Source: UBA668 sp041178405 (GTDB lineage: Bacteria > Actinomycetota > Acidimicrobiia > Acidimicrobiales > Ilumatobacteraceae). From it: a stretch of 30,547 nt of DNA. The DNA lies in the NCBI GenBank assembly GCA_041178405.1, contig JBEGVK010000207.1, positions 1 through 30,547 on the forward strand, in the 5' to 3' direction. The notes under the pieces are model-generated. The model was given only the letters and a program-made list of their open reading frames with translations. It did not search any database and was not told the origin of the DNA. How positions within the stretch are numbered: the first letter of the stretch is position 1; every line of letters starts with the position of its first letter. The position numbers and the translations under genes are program-made. Below are positions 15,467 through 22,769 of this stretch, piece by piece.

Positions 15467-17197
15467 CTATCGCTGGCGGGTGCCGATCGCGACCGGCGTC
15501 ACGGCCTCGGCGGCTCGCTTCGCGTGATAACTGCTGCGCGTGAGCGGACTCGACTCGACGTGGCCGATTCCGAACGACTGGCCCACCTGCTTCCAGTGGT
15601 CGAACTCGGCCGGCTCCGCCCATCGGGCAACCGGCAGGTGATTGCCTGTCGGACGCAGGTACTGGCCGATGGTGACGATGTCGACCCCGACCGCTGCGAG
15701 GTCGGCGAGCAACCCCTCGACCTCATCGGCCTCCTCGCCCAGGCCCAGCATGAACCCCGACTTCGTCGTCAGCCCAGCCCGCTTCGCCCGTGCAAGGACG
15801 CCGAGGCTTCGCGCGTAGCCGGCGCTGGGACGCACGGCGCGCTGCAGGCGCGCCACCGTCTCGATGTTGTGGTTGAGGACATCGGGACGTGCGTCGACGA
15901 GCACTGACAGGGATCGCTCGTCACCCTTCGCATCGCTGATGAGCGTCTCGACGGTTGTATCGGGCACCATCGCACGGATGGCCGACACGCACGCCGCAAC
16001 GTGCGACATCCCGCCGTCGTCGAGGTCATCGCGCGCCACCATGGTGAGCACCGCATGGTTGACCCGCATCTCGGCGATCGCCGCCGCGACCCGTGACGGC
16101 TCGTCGGCCTGGGGATCCTGCGGCTTACGAGTGTCGACGAGGCAGAAGCCACATGCTCTCGTACAGCGTTCGCCCAGCACCATGAATGTGGCGGTGCCAT
16201 CCGCCCAGCACTCACTGATGTTGGGGCAGCCAGCTTCCTCGCACACCGTGACGAGCCCGTGCCGCCGGATGGACTGCTGCAGCGAGAGGACTTCCGGCCC
16301 GCGGACGACGCGCGGGCGAAGCCACGCCGGCTTGCGCTCACCCGCAGCGAGGCCGTCGACGACACCTGCCTGCTCGAGTCGTCGTGCCGCACGCGTCGGC
16401 GACGGCACCTGCGACTCACCGACGGACACCACCGTGCCGGGAGCCATGTGATCGGATGCGCTGCGTACGGTGCTGCCGGCACCGTCTCCGCGGGAGAACG
16501 GCGACAGGTCGTCGGGGCGATGCTTCCACGCCACGTCCTGCCGTTCCACGACCCCGCTGCCCCATACCTGTGCAGCGTGCTCCACGACCAGGTCGACCAC
16601 CTCGCGCATCGAGACCTGCACGCCCTCCTCGGCGAGGGACGTGACTGGTAGGTGGCCGATGCCGCACGGCACGATGTGATCGCGCATGTAGGACAGGTCA
16701 GGGTCGACGTTGAGCGCGAATCCGTGCATTGTCCGCCCACCTGCCGAGCGCGGCTGGCCGAGCTTCACGCCGATCGCGCAGATCTTGCGCGGCGTCTGGG
16801 TGCTGACACCCACCCAGACACCCGGATAGTCGTCGAGGCAGCCGACATCGTCGACTCCCAGTCGCACGAGCACCGACACGATGAGCCGCTGGATCGAGCA
16901 CACGTGGTCGCTGGCGCCAAGCGAATTCGGCACGTCGACGATCGGGTATCCCACCAGCTGGCCCGGTCCGTGATACGTCACGTCGCCGCCTCGCGACACT
17001 GCAACCAGCTCGGCCCCGACGGCGGCGGGATCGACATGCAGGTTCGCTGCGAGGTCGGCCCGCGGCCCATGGGTGAACACGTGCGGATGCTCGAGCAGCA
17101 GCAGATGGCTGCCGCTGCCGTGCTCGTAGAGCGCGGTCTGCAGCGCGAGGGCCTCGCGGTAGGGCACCCGGCCGAGCCAGCGCGCCCGCAGCGTCAT
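15467..17197 (-). CDS. LipB-LipA fusion: octanoyltransferase joined to lipoyl synthase
   Basis: One continuous 576-residue frame carries both lipoate enzymes. Residues 1 to about 220 are LipB, which moves octanoyl from acyl carrier protein to E2 or GcvH lysines: RGGDVTYHGPGQ at 69-80, catalytic K138 in RKICAIGVK and C178 in VPCGI. A poorly conserved linker runs to about 285. The remainder is LipA, a radical SAM enzyme inserting two sulfurs: auxiliary-cluster cysteines C319, C324, C330 (CEEAGCPNISEC), radical SAM C345, C349, C352 (CTRACGFC) and the terminal RSSYHA. All key residues of both are intact. The ATG at 17197 starts 5 bases after the E2 stop, so it is in the lpd-E2 operon. Methionine 251 in the linker could give a separate LipA. 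An upstream extension in the frame is rejected as it runs into E2. Confidence 0.92.
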   Translation of the reverse strand: MTLRARWLGRVPYREALALQTALYEHGSGSHLLLLEHPHVFTHGPRADLAANLHVDPAAVGAELVAVSRGGDVTYHGPGQLVGYPIVDVPNSLGASDHVCSIQRLIVSVLVRLGVDDVGCLDDYPGVWVGVSTQTPRKICAIGVKLGQPRSAGGRTMHGFALNVDPDLSYMRDHIVPCGIGHLPVTSLAEEGVQVSMREVVDLVVEHAAQVWGSGVVERQDVAWKHRPDDLSPFSRGDGAGSTVRSASDHMAPGTVVSVGESQVPSPTRAARRLEQAGVVDGLAAGERKPAWLRPRVVRGPEVLSLQQSIRRHGLVTVCEEAGCPNISECWADGTATFMVLGERCTRACGFCLVDTRKPQDPQADEPSRVAAAIAEMRVNHAVLTMVARDDLDDGGMSHVAACVSAIRAMVPDTTVETLISDAKGDERSLSVLVDARPDVLNHNIETVARLQRAVRPSAGYARSLGVLARAKRAGLTTKSGFMLGLGEEADEVEGLLADLAAVGVDIVTIGQYLRPTGNHLPVARWAEPAEFDHWKQVGQSFGIGHVESSPLTRSSYHAKRAAEAVTPVAIGTRQR

Positions 17198-17202
17198 CGA
17201 GC

Positions 17203-18660
17203 TCAGAGCTCCTGTGCCCAGTCGCGGGTCTCGATGATGTCCTTGATCCTGGCAAGGAATCCTGCTGCGTAGGCGCCGTCGAACGCACGGTGATCCCATG
17301 CCATTGCGAGATTGCCCACCGGATGGACAGCGATCCCCTCGGTGCCTCCCGGCAACTCGACGACCACCGGCCTGCGAACGATTGCATCGGTGGAGAGGAT
17401 TGCCACCTGTGGCTGGTTGATGATCGGCATCGTCAGCACGCTGCCCGCCGACCCGTTGTTGGTGATCGTGAACGTGCCACCGCTGATCTCGTCCGGGCCG
17501 AGACGACGCGAGCGAGCTCGGGCAGCGAGATCGTTGATCTCGCGGGCGATCGCCCGCAGGCGCTTCGAGTCGGCGGCGCGCACGACGGGCACGAGCAGCC
17601 CCTCGTAGTCGAGGTCGACGGCGATGCCGATGTCGATGTAGTTGTGCACGACAAGGTCGTGTTCGCCCACGCTTGCGTTGAGGTGCGGGAACTCGCCGAG
17701 CGCGTCGATGACTGCCCTCGTGATGAACGGCAGATAGGTGATGCTGAAGCCCTCAGTGGCCTTCCACTCGCCCTTCACCCGCGAGCGGACGGCATCGACG
17801 CTGGCGAAGTCGACCTCGACCACGCTGAACGCGTGCGGGCTCACGGCCTTGCTGGCGATCATGTGGGCGGCTGTAGCGCGGCGGATCTTCGACAGCGGCA
17901 CCACCGTGTCTCGTTCGCCTGAGACAACGGGCGCGGCGGCCGGGGCAGGGGTCGGCGCCGGAGCGGCCACCGCAGCGGGAACGGTTGCAGGCGCAGGGGT
18001 CGGCGCCGGAGTGGCAACCGCAGCGGGAACGGCGGCAGGCACCGGGGCGGCCGACGGCGCAGCACCCGACTGGCTGCGTCGGTCGATGTAGTCGAGGACG
18101 TCGTCGCGCGTGATGCGCCCGCCGGGGCCGGTACCGGGCACGTCGTCGGGGTCGAGTCCGTGCTCGTTGACGAGGCGACGCACGACGGGTGACAGCAGTC
18201 GCCGGTCGCCCGAGGCAGCGGCGGGTTCGGCCGGCGCTGCAGCGGGAACGGGGGCTGGGGTGGTGACCGGCGCAGGTGCCGGAGTCGACGCGGCGACCGG
18301 CGCAGGTGCCGGAGTCGGCGCGGGAGTCGGTGCGGGAGCGGGCGCTGGTGCTGGCGCAGCGACAACGGGAGGTTCGGCGGCAGGGACCGCAGGGGCAGGG
18401 GCCGGCGCAGCGGCGGCCACGGCACCGGCGGCACCGACGACTGCGATGACCGAGCCGACCGGCACGGTGTCGCCTTCCGCTGCGCGGATCTCGACGAGCA
18501 CGCCGGACACTGGCGACGGCACCTCAGTGTCGACCTTGTCGGTGCTCACCTCGAACAGCGCCTCGTCGGCGGCGACGGTGTCACCGACCTTCTTGAACCA
18601 CTTGGTGATCGTGCCCTCGGTGACGGTCTCACCGAGCTGGGGCAGGGCGACGTCGGTCAT
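17203..18660 (-). CDS. dlaT: Dihydrolipoamide acyltransferase E2 of a 2-oxo acid dehydrogenase complex
   Basis: A 485-residue E2 core subunit. A single lipoyl domain occupies residues 1-76 with lipoyl-lysine K42 (STDKVDTE). A long Ala-Pro linker follows, then the E1/E3-binding domain at about 153-193 ('LLSPVVRRLVNEHGLDPDDVPGTGPGGRITRDDV'), a second Ala-Pro linker with 16-residue repeats, and the catalytic domain from about 250 ending in DHRAFDG with catalytic H457 and D461. It transfers acyl groups from E1-bound intermediates to CoA. In mycobacteria DlaT, encoded beside lipB and lipA, serves pyruvate dehydrogenase. The same layout here plus aceE in the window favours that role, but a shared or branched-chain/oxoglutarate role cannot be excluded. 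It lies 21 bases after lpd. Confidence 0.9.
   Translation of the reverse strand: MTDVALPQLGETVTEGTITKWFKKVGDTVAADEALFEVSTDKVDTEVPSPVSGVLVEIRAAEGDTVPVGSVIAVVGAAGAVAAAAPAPAPAVPAAEPPVVAAPAPAPAPAPTPAPTPAPAPVAASTPAPAPVTTPAPVPAAAPAEPAAASGDRRLLSPVVRRLVNEHGLDPDDVPGTGPGGRITRDDVLDYIDRRSQSGAAPSAAPVPAAVPAAVATPAPTPAPATVPAAVAAPAPTPAPAAAPVVSGERDTVVPLSKIRRATAAHMIASKAVSPHAFSVVEVDFASVDAVRSRVKGEWKATEGFSITYLPFITRAVIDALGEFPHLNASVGEHDLVVHNYIDIGIAVDLDYEGLLVPVVRAADSKRLRAIAREINDLAARARSRRLGPDEISGGTFTITNNGSAGSVLTMPIINQPQVAILSTDAIVRRPVVVELPGGTEGIAVHPVGNLAMAWDHRAFDGAYAAGFLARIKDIIETRDWAQEL
17935..18030 (-). repeat. Two tandem 48-base repeats in the second E2 linker
   Basis: Two adjacent 48-base units (17983-18030 and 17935-17982) encode VPAAVATPAPTPAPAT and VPAAVAAPAPTPAPAA, residues 211-242 of E2. 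They form a flexible Ala-Pro linker before the catalytic domain and look like a recent in-frame duplication. Confidence 0.75.
18265..18324 (-). repeat. Two tandem 30-base repeats in the first E2 linker
   Basis: The block beginning GACCGGCGCAGGTGCCGGAG at 18265 recurs at 18295, a 30-base period. It encodes ten-residue Ala-Pro units of the swinging-arm linker between the lipoyl and subunit-binding domains. Confidence 0.65.
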
Positions 18661-18681
18661 GGCAGTGATCCTCCGGATCTC

Positions 18682-20121
18682 TCAGGCGTTCAGGCTTCGG
18701 CCGGTGAGCGACAGCATCGTCTCGCCGAACAGTTCGGTCAGGCTCGGGTGCGGCTGGATGAACTCTGCCACCTCTGCAACGGTCGCCTCCCAGTTCACGG
18801 CGAGATAGCCGCCGCTGAGCTGCTCGGTAACCCAGGGCCCCACCATGTGCACGCCCAGCACCTGGCCAGCCGTACCGTCGGGATTCTTGCGGGCGATGAC
18901 CTTCACCAGGCCATCGACCTCGCCGAGGATCTGTGCCCGGCTGTTGGCCCGGAACTGGTGCTTCGCCACCACCACGTCGTGGCCGGCGGCGAGCGCCGCC
19001 TCCTCGGAGGGGCCTGCGAATGCCACCTCGGGATGGCAGTAGATGGCCCACGGCACGCGGTCGTAGGCGATCGGCATCGGCGACTCGCCCAAGAGGTGCT
19101 TCACCACGAGGATCGCCTCGGCGTATCCCACGTGCGCCAGCGCCGGCGTGTTGATGAGGTCGCCGATCGCATACACGCCTGGCTCGCCGGTGCGGCAGAA
19201 CTCGTCCACCTGGACGAACCCGCGGGCGTCGACCGACACTGCGGTGCCGGCAAGTCCGAGGAGGTCGGCATACGGACGGCGGCCGATGCTCACCACCACG
19301 GCATCGACCTCGAGCGAGGCTGTCGACCCGTCGTCGGTGCTGTACTGCAGCGTGGTGACCGGCATCCCGCTCGGCGACGTCGACGGCGTGTGGCCGAGCA
19401 CCTTGGCGCCGGTGCGGATGTCGATGCCCTTCTTCTTGAAGCTGCGCACGACGACAGAGGCCACGTCGGCATCGAGGCCGGGCAGCACCTTGGGAAGCCC
19501 TTCGAGAATGGTGACCGACGCCCCAAGGTCGGCGAAGGTGCTGGCGAACTCGCAGCCGATCGCGCCGCCGCCGATCACGGCGAGCCGGGCGGGGACACGG
19601 TCGAGCATCAGCACCTCGTCGCTCGTCATCACCACGCCGGGTGAGCCCGGCGCCGAGGGTTCGAAGCCGGGGATGGTGCGTGGCACGGAGCCGGAGGCAA
19701 GCAGGACGTTGCGGCCGGTGAGCACCTGTGTGCCGCCCTCGGGCAACTGCACCGTGACCGTGCGACCGGCACCGAGCGAGCCGACACCCCTGACGATGGT
19801 GATCTTCTTCGACACCATGAATCCTGTGAGGCTCTTCACGATGCCGTCGACGATCTTCTGCTTGCGCTGCTGCGCAACAGCGAAGTTGACGACCGGTGCC
19901 CCCGCCTCGATGCCGAACTCTGCGGCGTGGGCCACGTGGCGCTGCACGGCTGCAGTCTCGAGAAAGGCCTTGGCGGGAATGCAGCCCCTGTTGAGGCATG
20001 TGCCGCCCATCGAGTCGCGTTCGACGATGGCGACGTTCAGCCCGGCCGACACCGCGTAGAGCGCCGCCCCATAGCCACCGGGGCCACCGCCGATCACCAC
20101 CAGGTCGTACTGGGCATCCAT
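18682..20121 (-). CDS. lpdA: Dihydrolipoyl dehydrogenase (E3)
   Basis: A 479-residue FAD disulfide oxidoreductase that reoxidises dihydrolipoyl groups of E2 with NAD+. GGGPGG is at residues 11-16, the redox disulfide GGTCLNRGCIP has C42 and C47, the NAD-binding 'AVIGGGAIGCEFAS' sits mid-protein, 'VYAIGDLINTPALAHVGYAEA' is the second FAD motif, and the interface 'QPHPSLTELF' supplies catalytic H458 and E463. The frame is open 22 codons further upstream, but homology begins at MDAQYDLVVIGGG, so the ATG at 20121 is used; its Shine-Dalgarno is weak. E2 follows after 21 bases and LipB-LipA after that, which makes one lipoyl-enzyme operon. Confidence 0.92.
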   Translation of the reverse strand: MDAQYDLVVIGGGPGGYGAALYAVSAGLNVAIVERDSMGGTCLNRGCIPAKAFLETAAVQRHVAHAAEFGIEAGAPVVNFAVAQQRKQKIVDGIVKSLTGFMVSKKITIVRGVGSLGAGRTVTVQLPEGGTQVLTGRNVLLASGSVPRTIPGFEPSAPGSPGVVMTSDEVLMLDRVPARLAVIGGGAIGCEFASTFADLGASVTILEGLPKVLPGLDADVASVVVRSFKKKGIDIRTGAKVLGHTPSTSPSGMPVTTLQYSTDDGSTASLEVDAVVVSIGRRPYADLLGLAGTAVSVDARGFVQVDEFCRTGEPGVYAIGDLINTPALAHVGYAEAILVVKHLLGESPMPIAYDRVPWAIYCHPEVAFAGPSEEAALAAGHDVVVAKHQFRANSRAQILGEVDGLVKVIARKNPDGTAGQVLGVHMVGPWVTEQLSGGYLAVNWEATVAEVAEFIQPHPSLTELFGETMLSLTGRSLNA

Positions 20122-20232
20122 CGAGTCAGACTCCGCTCTCGTCGGCACATCGGGTGCCGGCGATACGGTACCGGCTTGGCAGCGCACCGACCCAGCCTCT
20201 GGGTACTGCGGCGGGTCAGCGTGACAGACGGC

Positions 20233-20646
20233 TCACGCCAGGTTCCACAGGGCGCGTCCCTCGCCACGCTCGAACACCAGTTGGCGGTCCGTTGCGATGA
20301 GGGACGTCGACGGAAACACGAGGGTGCAGGTGACAGGCCGCACCGTGAACCCGGTGCAGGTCGACGACTCCAGCGGCATCACGCGGGTGTTCGGCGCCCG
20401 CAGCGAGAACCCGTCGAGTCCGTCGGCGTCGTCGACACCCGAGAGTTCGACCGTGACGATCGCCGTCGCCACCCCCTCCTCGTAGCCGTTCACCACCACG
20501 ACCGCATCGCCTGCCCGGCCCTCGTCACCGATCCCGAGCGCCGTCGACGGCTCACCGCCGGTGATCCTCAGCAGCTGCGCTCCGCCCGCCAACAGGATCG
20601 CGAGGCCGCACGCAACCGACAGGAGGAGCAATGTGCGCGTCCGCAT
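20233..20646 (-). CDS. Small exported or membrane-anchored protein, unknown function
   Basis: A 137-residue protein that I do not recognise. It begins MRTRT, followed by a hydrophobic helix at about residues 6-26 ('LLLLSVACGLAILLAGGAQLL'), a signal peptide or single anchor. The exported remainder is rich in beta-prone residues ('DAVVVVNGYEEGVATAIVTVELSGV', 'VTCTLVFPSTSL') and has two cysteines (in STCTGF and VTCTL) close enough to form a disulfide. The start is supported by GGAGG just upstream and by a TAGCCT hexamer 9 bases before the ATG. It is divergent from the thioredoxin-fold lipoprotein gene, with only 35 bases between starts, so the two may be co-regulated. Confidence 0.7.
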   Translation of the reverse strand: MRTRTLLLLSVACGLAILLAGGAQLLRITGGEPSTALGIGDEGRAGDAVVVVNGYEEGVATAIVTVELSGVDDADGLDGFSLRAPNTRVMPLESSTCTGFTVRPVTCTLVFPSTSLIATDRQLVFERGEGRALWNLA

Positions 20647-20655
20647 GGCCTCCGC

Positions 20656-20661
20656 AGGCTA
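20656..20661 (-). promoter_or_regulatory. -10 hexamer TAGCCT for the small exported protein gene
   Basis: On the minus strand TAGCCT lies 9 bases before the ATG at 20646. Only 7 bases separate it from the opposing -10 of the thioredoxin-fold gene, so the two promoters are interlocked. Confidence 0.4.
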
Positions 20662-20668
20662 CGGGCGG

Positions 20669-20674
20669 TACTGT
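20669..20674 (+). promoter_or_regulatory. -10 hexamer TACTGT, leaderless-type promoter of the thioredoxin-fold lipoprotein gene
   Basis: TACTGT ends 7 bases before the GTG at 20682, with no Shine-Dalgarno. This supports GTG 20682 as the start over the in-frame GTG at 20631, which would lie inside the divergent promoter and lengthen the N-terminus ahead of the signal peptide. Confidence 0.45.
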
Positions 20675-20681
20675 CACGGAC

Positions 20682-21287
20682 GTGCAGCGACCGTTCCGTG
20701 CCACTGGCAGCGCCGCGATCGCGGCCGTCCTGATGCTGACCGCCGCGGGCTGCGCCGCTGACGGGTCGGCGAAGGTGGCTCCTCCGGCCACGATCGTGAC
20801 TGCGTCGACCACCACTACCGCCGATTCGAGCGGCGGCGGCGTCACGCCCTCGGCCCCCTCGAGCACGACCGCCATGGCCGCCGCCCCCGAGGCGCTGCAA
20901 TTCTCAGCTGCCGGCGTGGGCGGCACCACCATCGACTTCGCGCAGTTCGCCGGTACGCCGGTGGTGCTGTGGTTCTGGGCGCCCGGTTGAGGCACCTGCC
21001 GTCGTGAAGCCCCCTCGGTCGAGGAGGCAAGCAACACCTGGGCAGGTCGGGCCGCGTTCGTCGGCGTGGCGTGGTACGGCTCCGACGACGACTTCCAGGC
21101 GTTCATCAACGAGTACGGACTCACCTTCCCGCAGGTGAGCGACCCCGATGGCGAGGTCTTCGCCCGCTTCGGCGTGGCGTCGCAGCCTGCCGTCGTCGTC
21201 ATCGATGCCGCTGGCACGGCAACCCTTCTGCCAGGGGCCACCGACGCCGACGAACTCACCGCAGTGCTCACCGAACTCGGCGCCTGA
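20682..21287 (+). CDS. Candidate selenoprotein: TlpA/DsbE (Mpt53)-like thioredoxin-fold lipoprotein with in-frame TGA
   Basis: Read through the TGA at 20988-20990, this frame encodes 201 residues. A signal peptide with a probable lipobox (LTAAGC, C24) and a Ser/Thr/Pro-rich linker lead to a thioredoxin fold from about residue 70. The active site reads WFWAPG-[TGA]-GTCRREAP, so residue 103 falls exactly on the first cysteine of the usual CxxC and C106 is the second. Homology continues for 98 more residues, including FVGVA, 'DPDGEVFARFGV' and the cis-proline P169 of SQPA, as in mycobacterial Mpt53/DsbE. It would act outside the membrane in disulfide exchange. A SECIS-like structure follows the TGA. 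Alternatives are a nonsense mutation or sequencing error; the normally preceding Trp is also Gly here. No sel genes lie in the window. Confidence 0.75.
20994..21047 (+). promoter_or_regulatory. SECIS-like two-stem RNA element downstream of the in-frame TGA
   Basis: An inner hairpin pairs 21009-21016 with 21021-21028 (7 of 8 positions) around the loop GGTC. The loop starts 26 bases after the TGA and has G at its first two positions, which meets the published bacterial SECIS model as I remember it (loop about 16-37 bases after UGA, G in the first two loop bases). An outer stem of 7 perfect pairs joins ACCTGCC (20994-21000) to GGCAGGT (21041-21047). In bacteria SelB bound to such a hairpin recodes UGA as selenocysteine. 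Confidence 0.55.
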
Positions 21288-21305
21288 GCGCCCGGCGAGC
21301 GTCGC

Positions 21306-21971
21306 TCAGCCCACCAGCACCCTTCGGGCGGCACCCTCACTGGCGTCGGTCACCAGCACCAGCACCTCGTCGCCCACCCGCAGGAGAGTCTCGGGTGTCG
21401 GCACGATCACCGACTCGTCGCGGACGACAGCGACGATCGCGGCATCGGCGGGCAGCGACAGGTCGGTGATGCGAGCATCGGCCGCCGGCGAGGTGGTAGC
21501 CAGCGTCACCTCGGCCAGCCGCGTATGGCCCCGCTCGAACGACATCAGCCGCACGAACGACCCCACCACCACGGCCTCCTGCAGGAGTCCGGTGATGACG
21601 TGCGGGGTGCTCACCGCGATGTCGACGCCCCACACCTCGTCGAACATCCACTCGTTCTTCGGGTTGTTCACGCGGGCCAGCACCCTCGGCACGGCGAACT
21701 CCGTCTTGGCGAGCAACGAGACCACGAGGTTGTCCTCGTCGTCGCCGGTGACAGCAGCGAGCACCTCGGCCTTCAGGATTCCCGCCGACTCGAGCGTGTT
21801 GAGGTCGCAGGCGTCGCCCTGCACCCACGACGCGCCGGGCACGTCATCGCGGTGAGCGCCGACGACCTGCGCGTCGTTGTCGACGATGCACACTCCGTGA
21901 CCCGCAGCAACCAGCTGCTCGGCAATGAATCTTCCGACGCTGCCGCCGCCGGCGATGACGATCTTCACCAT
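21306..21971 (-). CDS. trkA: TrkA-type potassium uptake regulator, RCK domains (second of pair, CeoC-like)
   Basis: A 221-residue cytosolic protein with an RCK_N (TrkA-N) NAD-binding domain at about residues 1-130 (MVKIVIAGGGSVGRFIAEQL; acidic 'IVDND' at the end of the second strand) and an RCK_C domain at about 140-220. Such proteins gate Trk/Ktr potassium channels in response to nucleotides. The ATG at 21971 is chosen for its GAGGAG site and because the Rossmann strand begins immediately. It starts 7 bases after the stop of the other TrkA gene, so the two form an operon like ceoB-ceoC. No channel subunit is in the window. Confidence 0.88.
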   Translation of the reverse strand: MVKIVIAGGGSVGRFIAEQLVAAGHGVCIVDNDAQVVGAHRDDVPGASWVQGDACDLNTLESAGILKAEVLAAVTGDDEDNLVVSLLAKTEFAVPRVLARVNNPKNEWMFDEVWGVDIAVSTPHVITGLLQEAVVVGSFVRLMSFERGHTRLAEVTLATTSPAADARITDLSLPADAAIVAVVRDESVIVPTPETLLRVGDEVLVLVTDASEGAARRVLVG

Positions 21972-21978
21972 GCGCTCC

Positions 21979-22641
21979 TCATCGTGTGGCTGCCGGCGGC
22001 TGCGCCAGCAGGTGGTCGACGCGGTCGACCATCGTGGTGGGAACTGCAACGTGGACGATGTCGCCCGACTCGAGCGTCGAGCCCGGTGCGGGCAGCGTGG
22101 CGCGACCGCTTCGGCACATCGACACAAGACGCAGACCGGTGCGCTCGATGTCGTCGACTGGGCGATTGGCCCAGTCCTCCGACAACTGGTGCTCGACGAC
22201 GGACACCTGGCCACTCTGATCGGTCCACTCGAGCCGCGACGCACCCGGCAGCACGCGACGGAGCACGCGCTCAGTTGTCCACACCGCCGGTGCCACGGTG
22301 GGAATTCCGAGACGCTGGTAGATGTGGGCACGGTTCGGGTCGTAGATCCGGGCCACGACGCGCTCGATGCCGAAGGTCTCGCGCGCCACTCGCGCCACGA
22401 GGATGTTGGAGTTGTCGCCATTGGTCACTGCAGCCACCGAGTCGGCTCGCTCGATGCCTGCCTCGAGCAGCAACTCGCGGTCGAATCCGACGCCGACGAA
22501 GGTCGAACCGGTGAAGTCGTCGCCGAGTCGGGCGAACGCCGAGGGCTTTCGGTCAATGACGGCTACCGAGTGCTGGTCGGAGGCGAGGATCCGACCGAGC
22601 GACGACCCCACTCGGCCGCACCCGACGATCACCACGTGCAC
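21979..22641 (-). CDS. trkA: TrkA-type potassium uptake regulator, RCK domains (first of pair, CeoB-like)
   Basis: A 220-residue paralogue of its downstream neighbour. It starts VHVVIVGCGRVGSSLGRIL with GxGxxG at residues 7-12 and the nucleotide-binding acidic residue in 'AVIDRKPSAF', then an RCK_C domain with 'GDIVHVAVPTTMVDRVDHLL'. The GTG at 22641 follows a strong GAGGAGG and is preferred over an in-frame ATG 20 codons upstream. Paired single-RCK proteins like these are typical of actinobacteria and probably form a heteromeric ring on a Trk channel, which is inference. Its gene is divergent from the TIGR01777 epimerase gene across 128 bases. Confidence 0.88.
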   Translation of the reverse strand: MHVVIVGCGRVGSSLGRILASDQHSVAVIDRKPSAFARLGDDFTGSTFVGVGFDRELLLEAGIERADSVAAVTNGDNSNILVARVARETFGIERVVARIYDPNRAHIYQRLGIPTVAPAVWTTERVLRRVLPGASRLEWTDQSGQVSVVEHQLSEDWANRPVDDIERTGLRLVSMCRSGRATLPAPGSTLESGDIVHVAVPTTMVDRVDHLLAQPPAATR

Positions 22642-22684
22642 GACACACCTCCTCGGCGCACCACCGGTGCTGGCCCGGGCAACG

Positions 22685-22690
22685 ACTGTA
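22685..22690 (-). promoter_or_regulatory. Possible -10 (TACAGT) of the TrkA pair
   Basis: On the minus strand TACAGT lies 43 bases before the GTG start, giving a leader of about 35 bases that includes the GAGGAGG site. No convincing -35 is visible. Confidence 0.3.
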
Positions 22691-22757
22691 CCCACCGGCA
22701 CCCCCGCTGTGGCCAGTCGCCTCGCCGTCCGGCACGACAGCAGCGCGCCGCGGGCCG

Positions 22758-22763
22758 TACGGT
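22758..22763 (+). promoter_or_regulatory. -10 hexamer TACGGT, leaderless-type promoter
   Basis: TACGGT ends 6 bases before the ATG at 22770 with no Shine-Dalgarno, so the mRNA would begin at or next to the start codon. Confidence 0.5.
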
Positions 22764-22769
22764 GGCCGT

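Noticed and set aside
17197..17299. N-terminal extension of the LipB-LipA protein
   Set aside because: The extra codons overlap the C-terminus of E2 in another frame and have no LipB homology; the ATG 5 bases after the E2 stop is the natural start.
20682..20990. A truncated 102-residue lipoprotein ending at the TGA
   Set aside because: The conserved thioredoxin fold continues in the same frame to 21287, with the second cysteine and cis-proline, so a real end at the TGA is less likely than read-through, although a mutation cannot be excluded.
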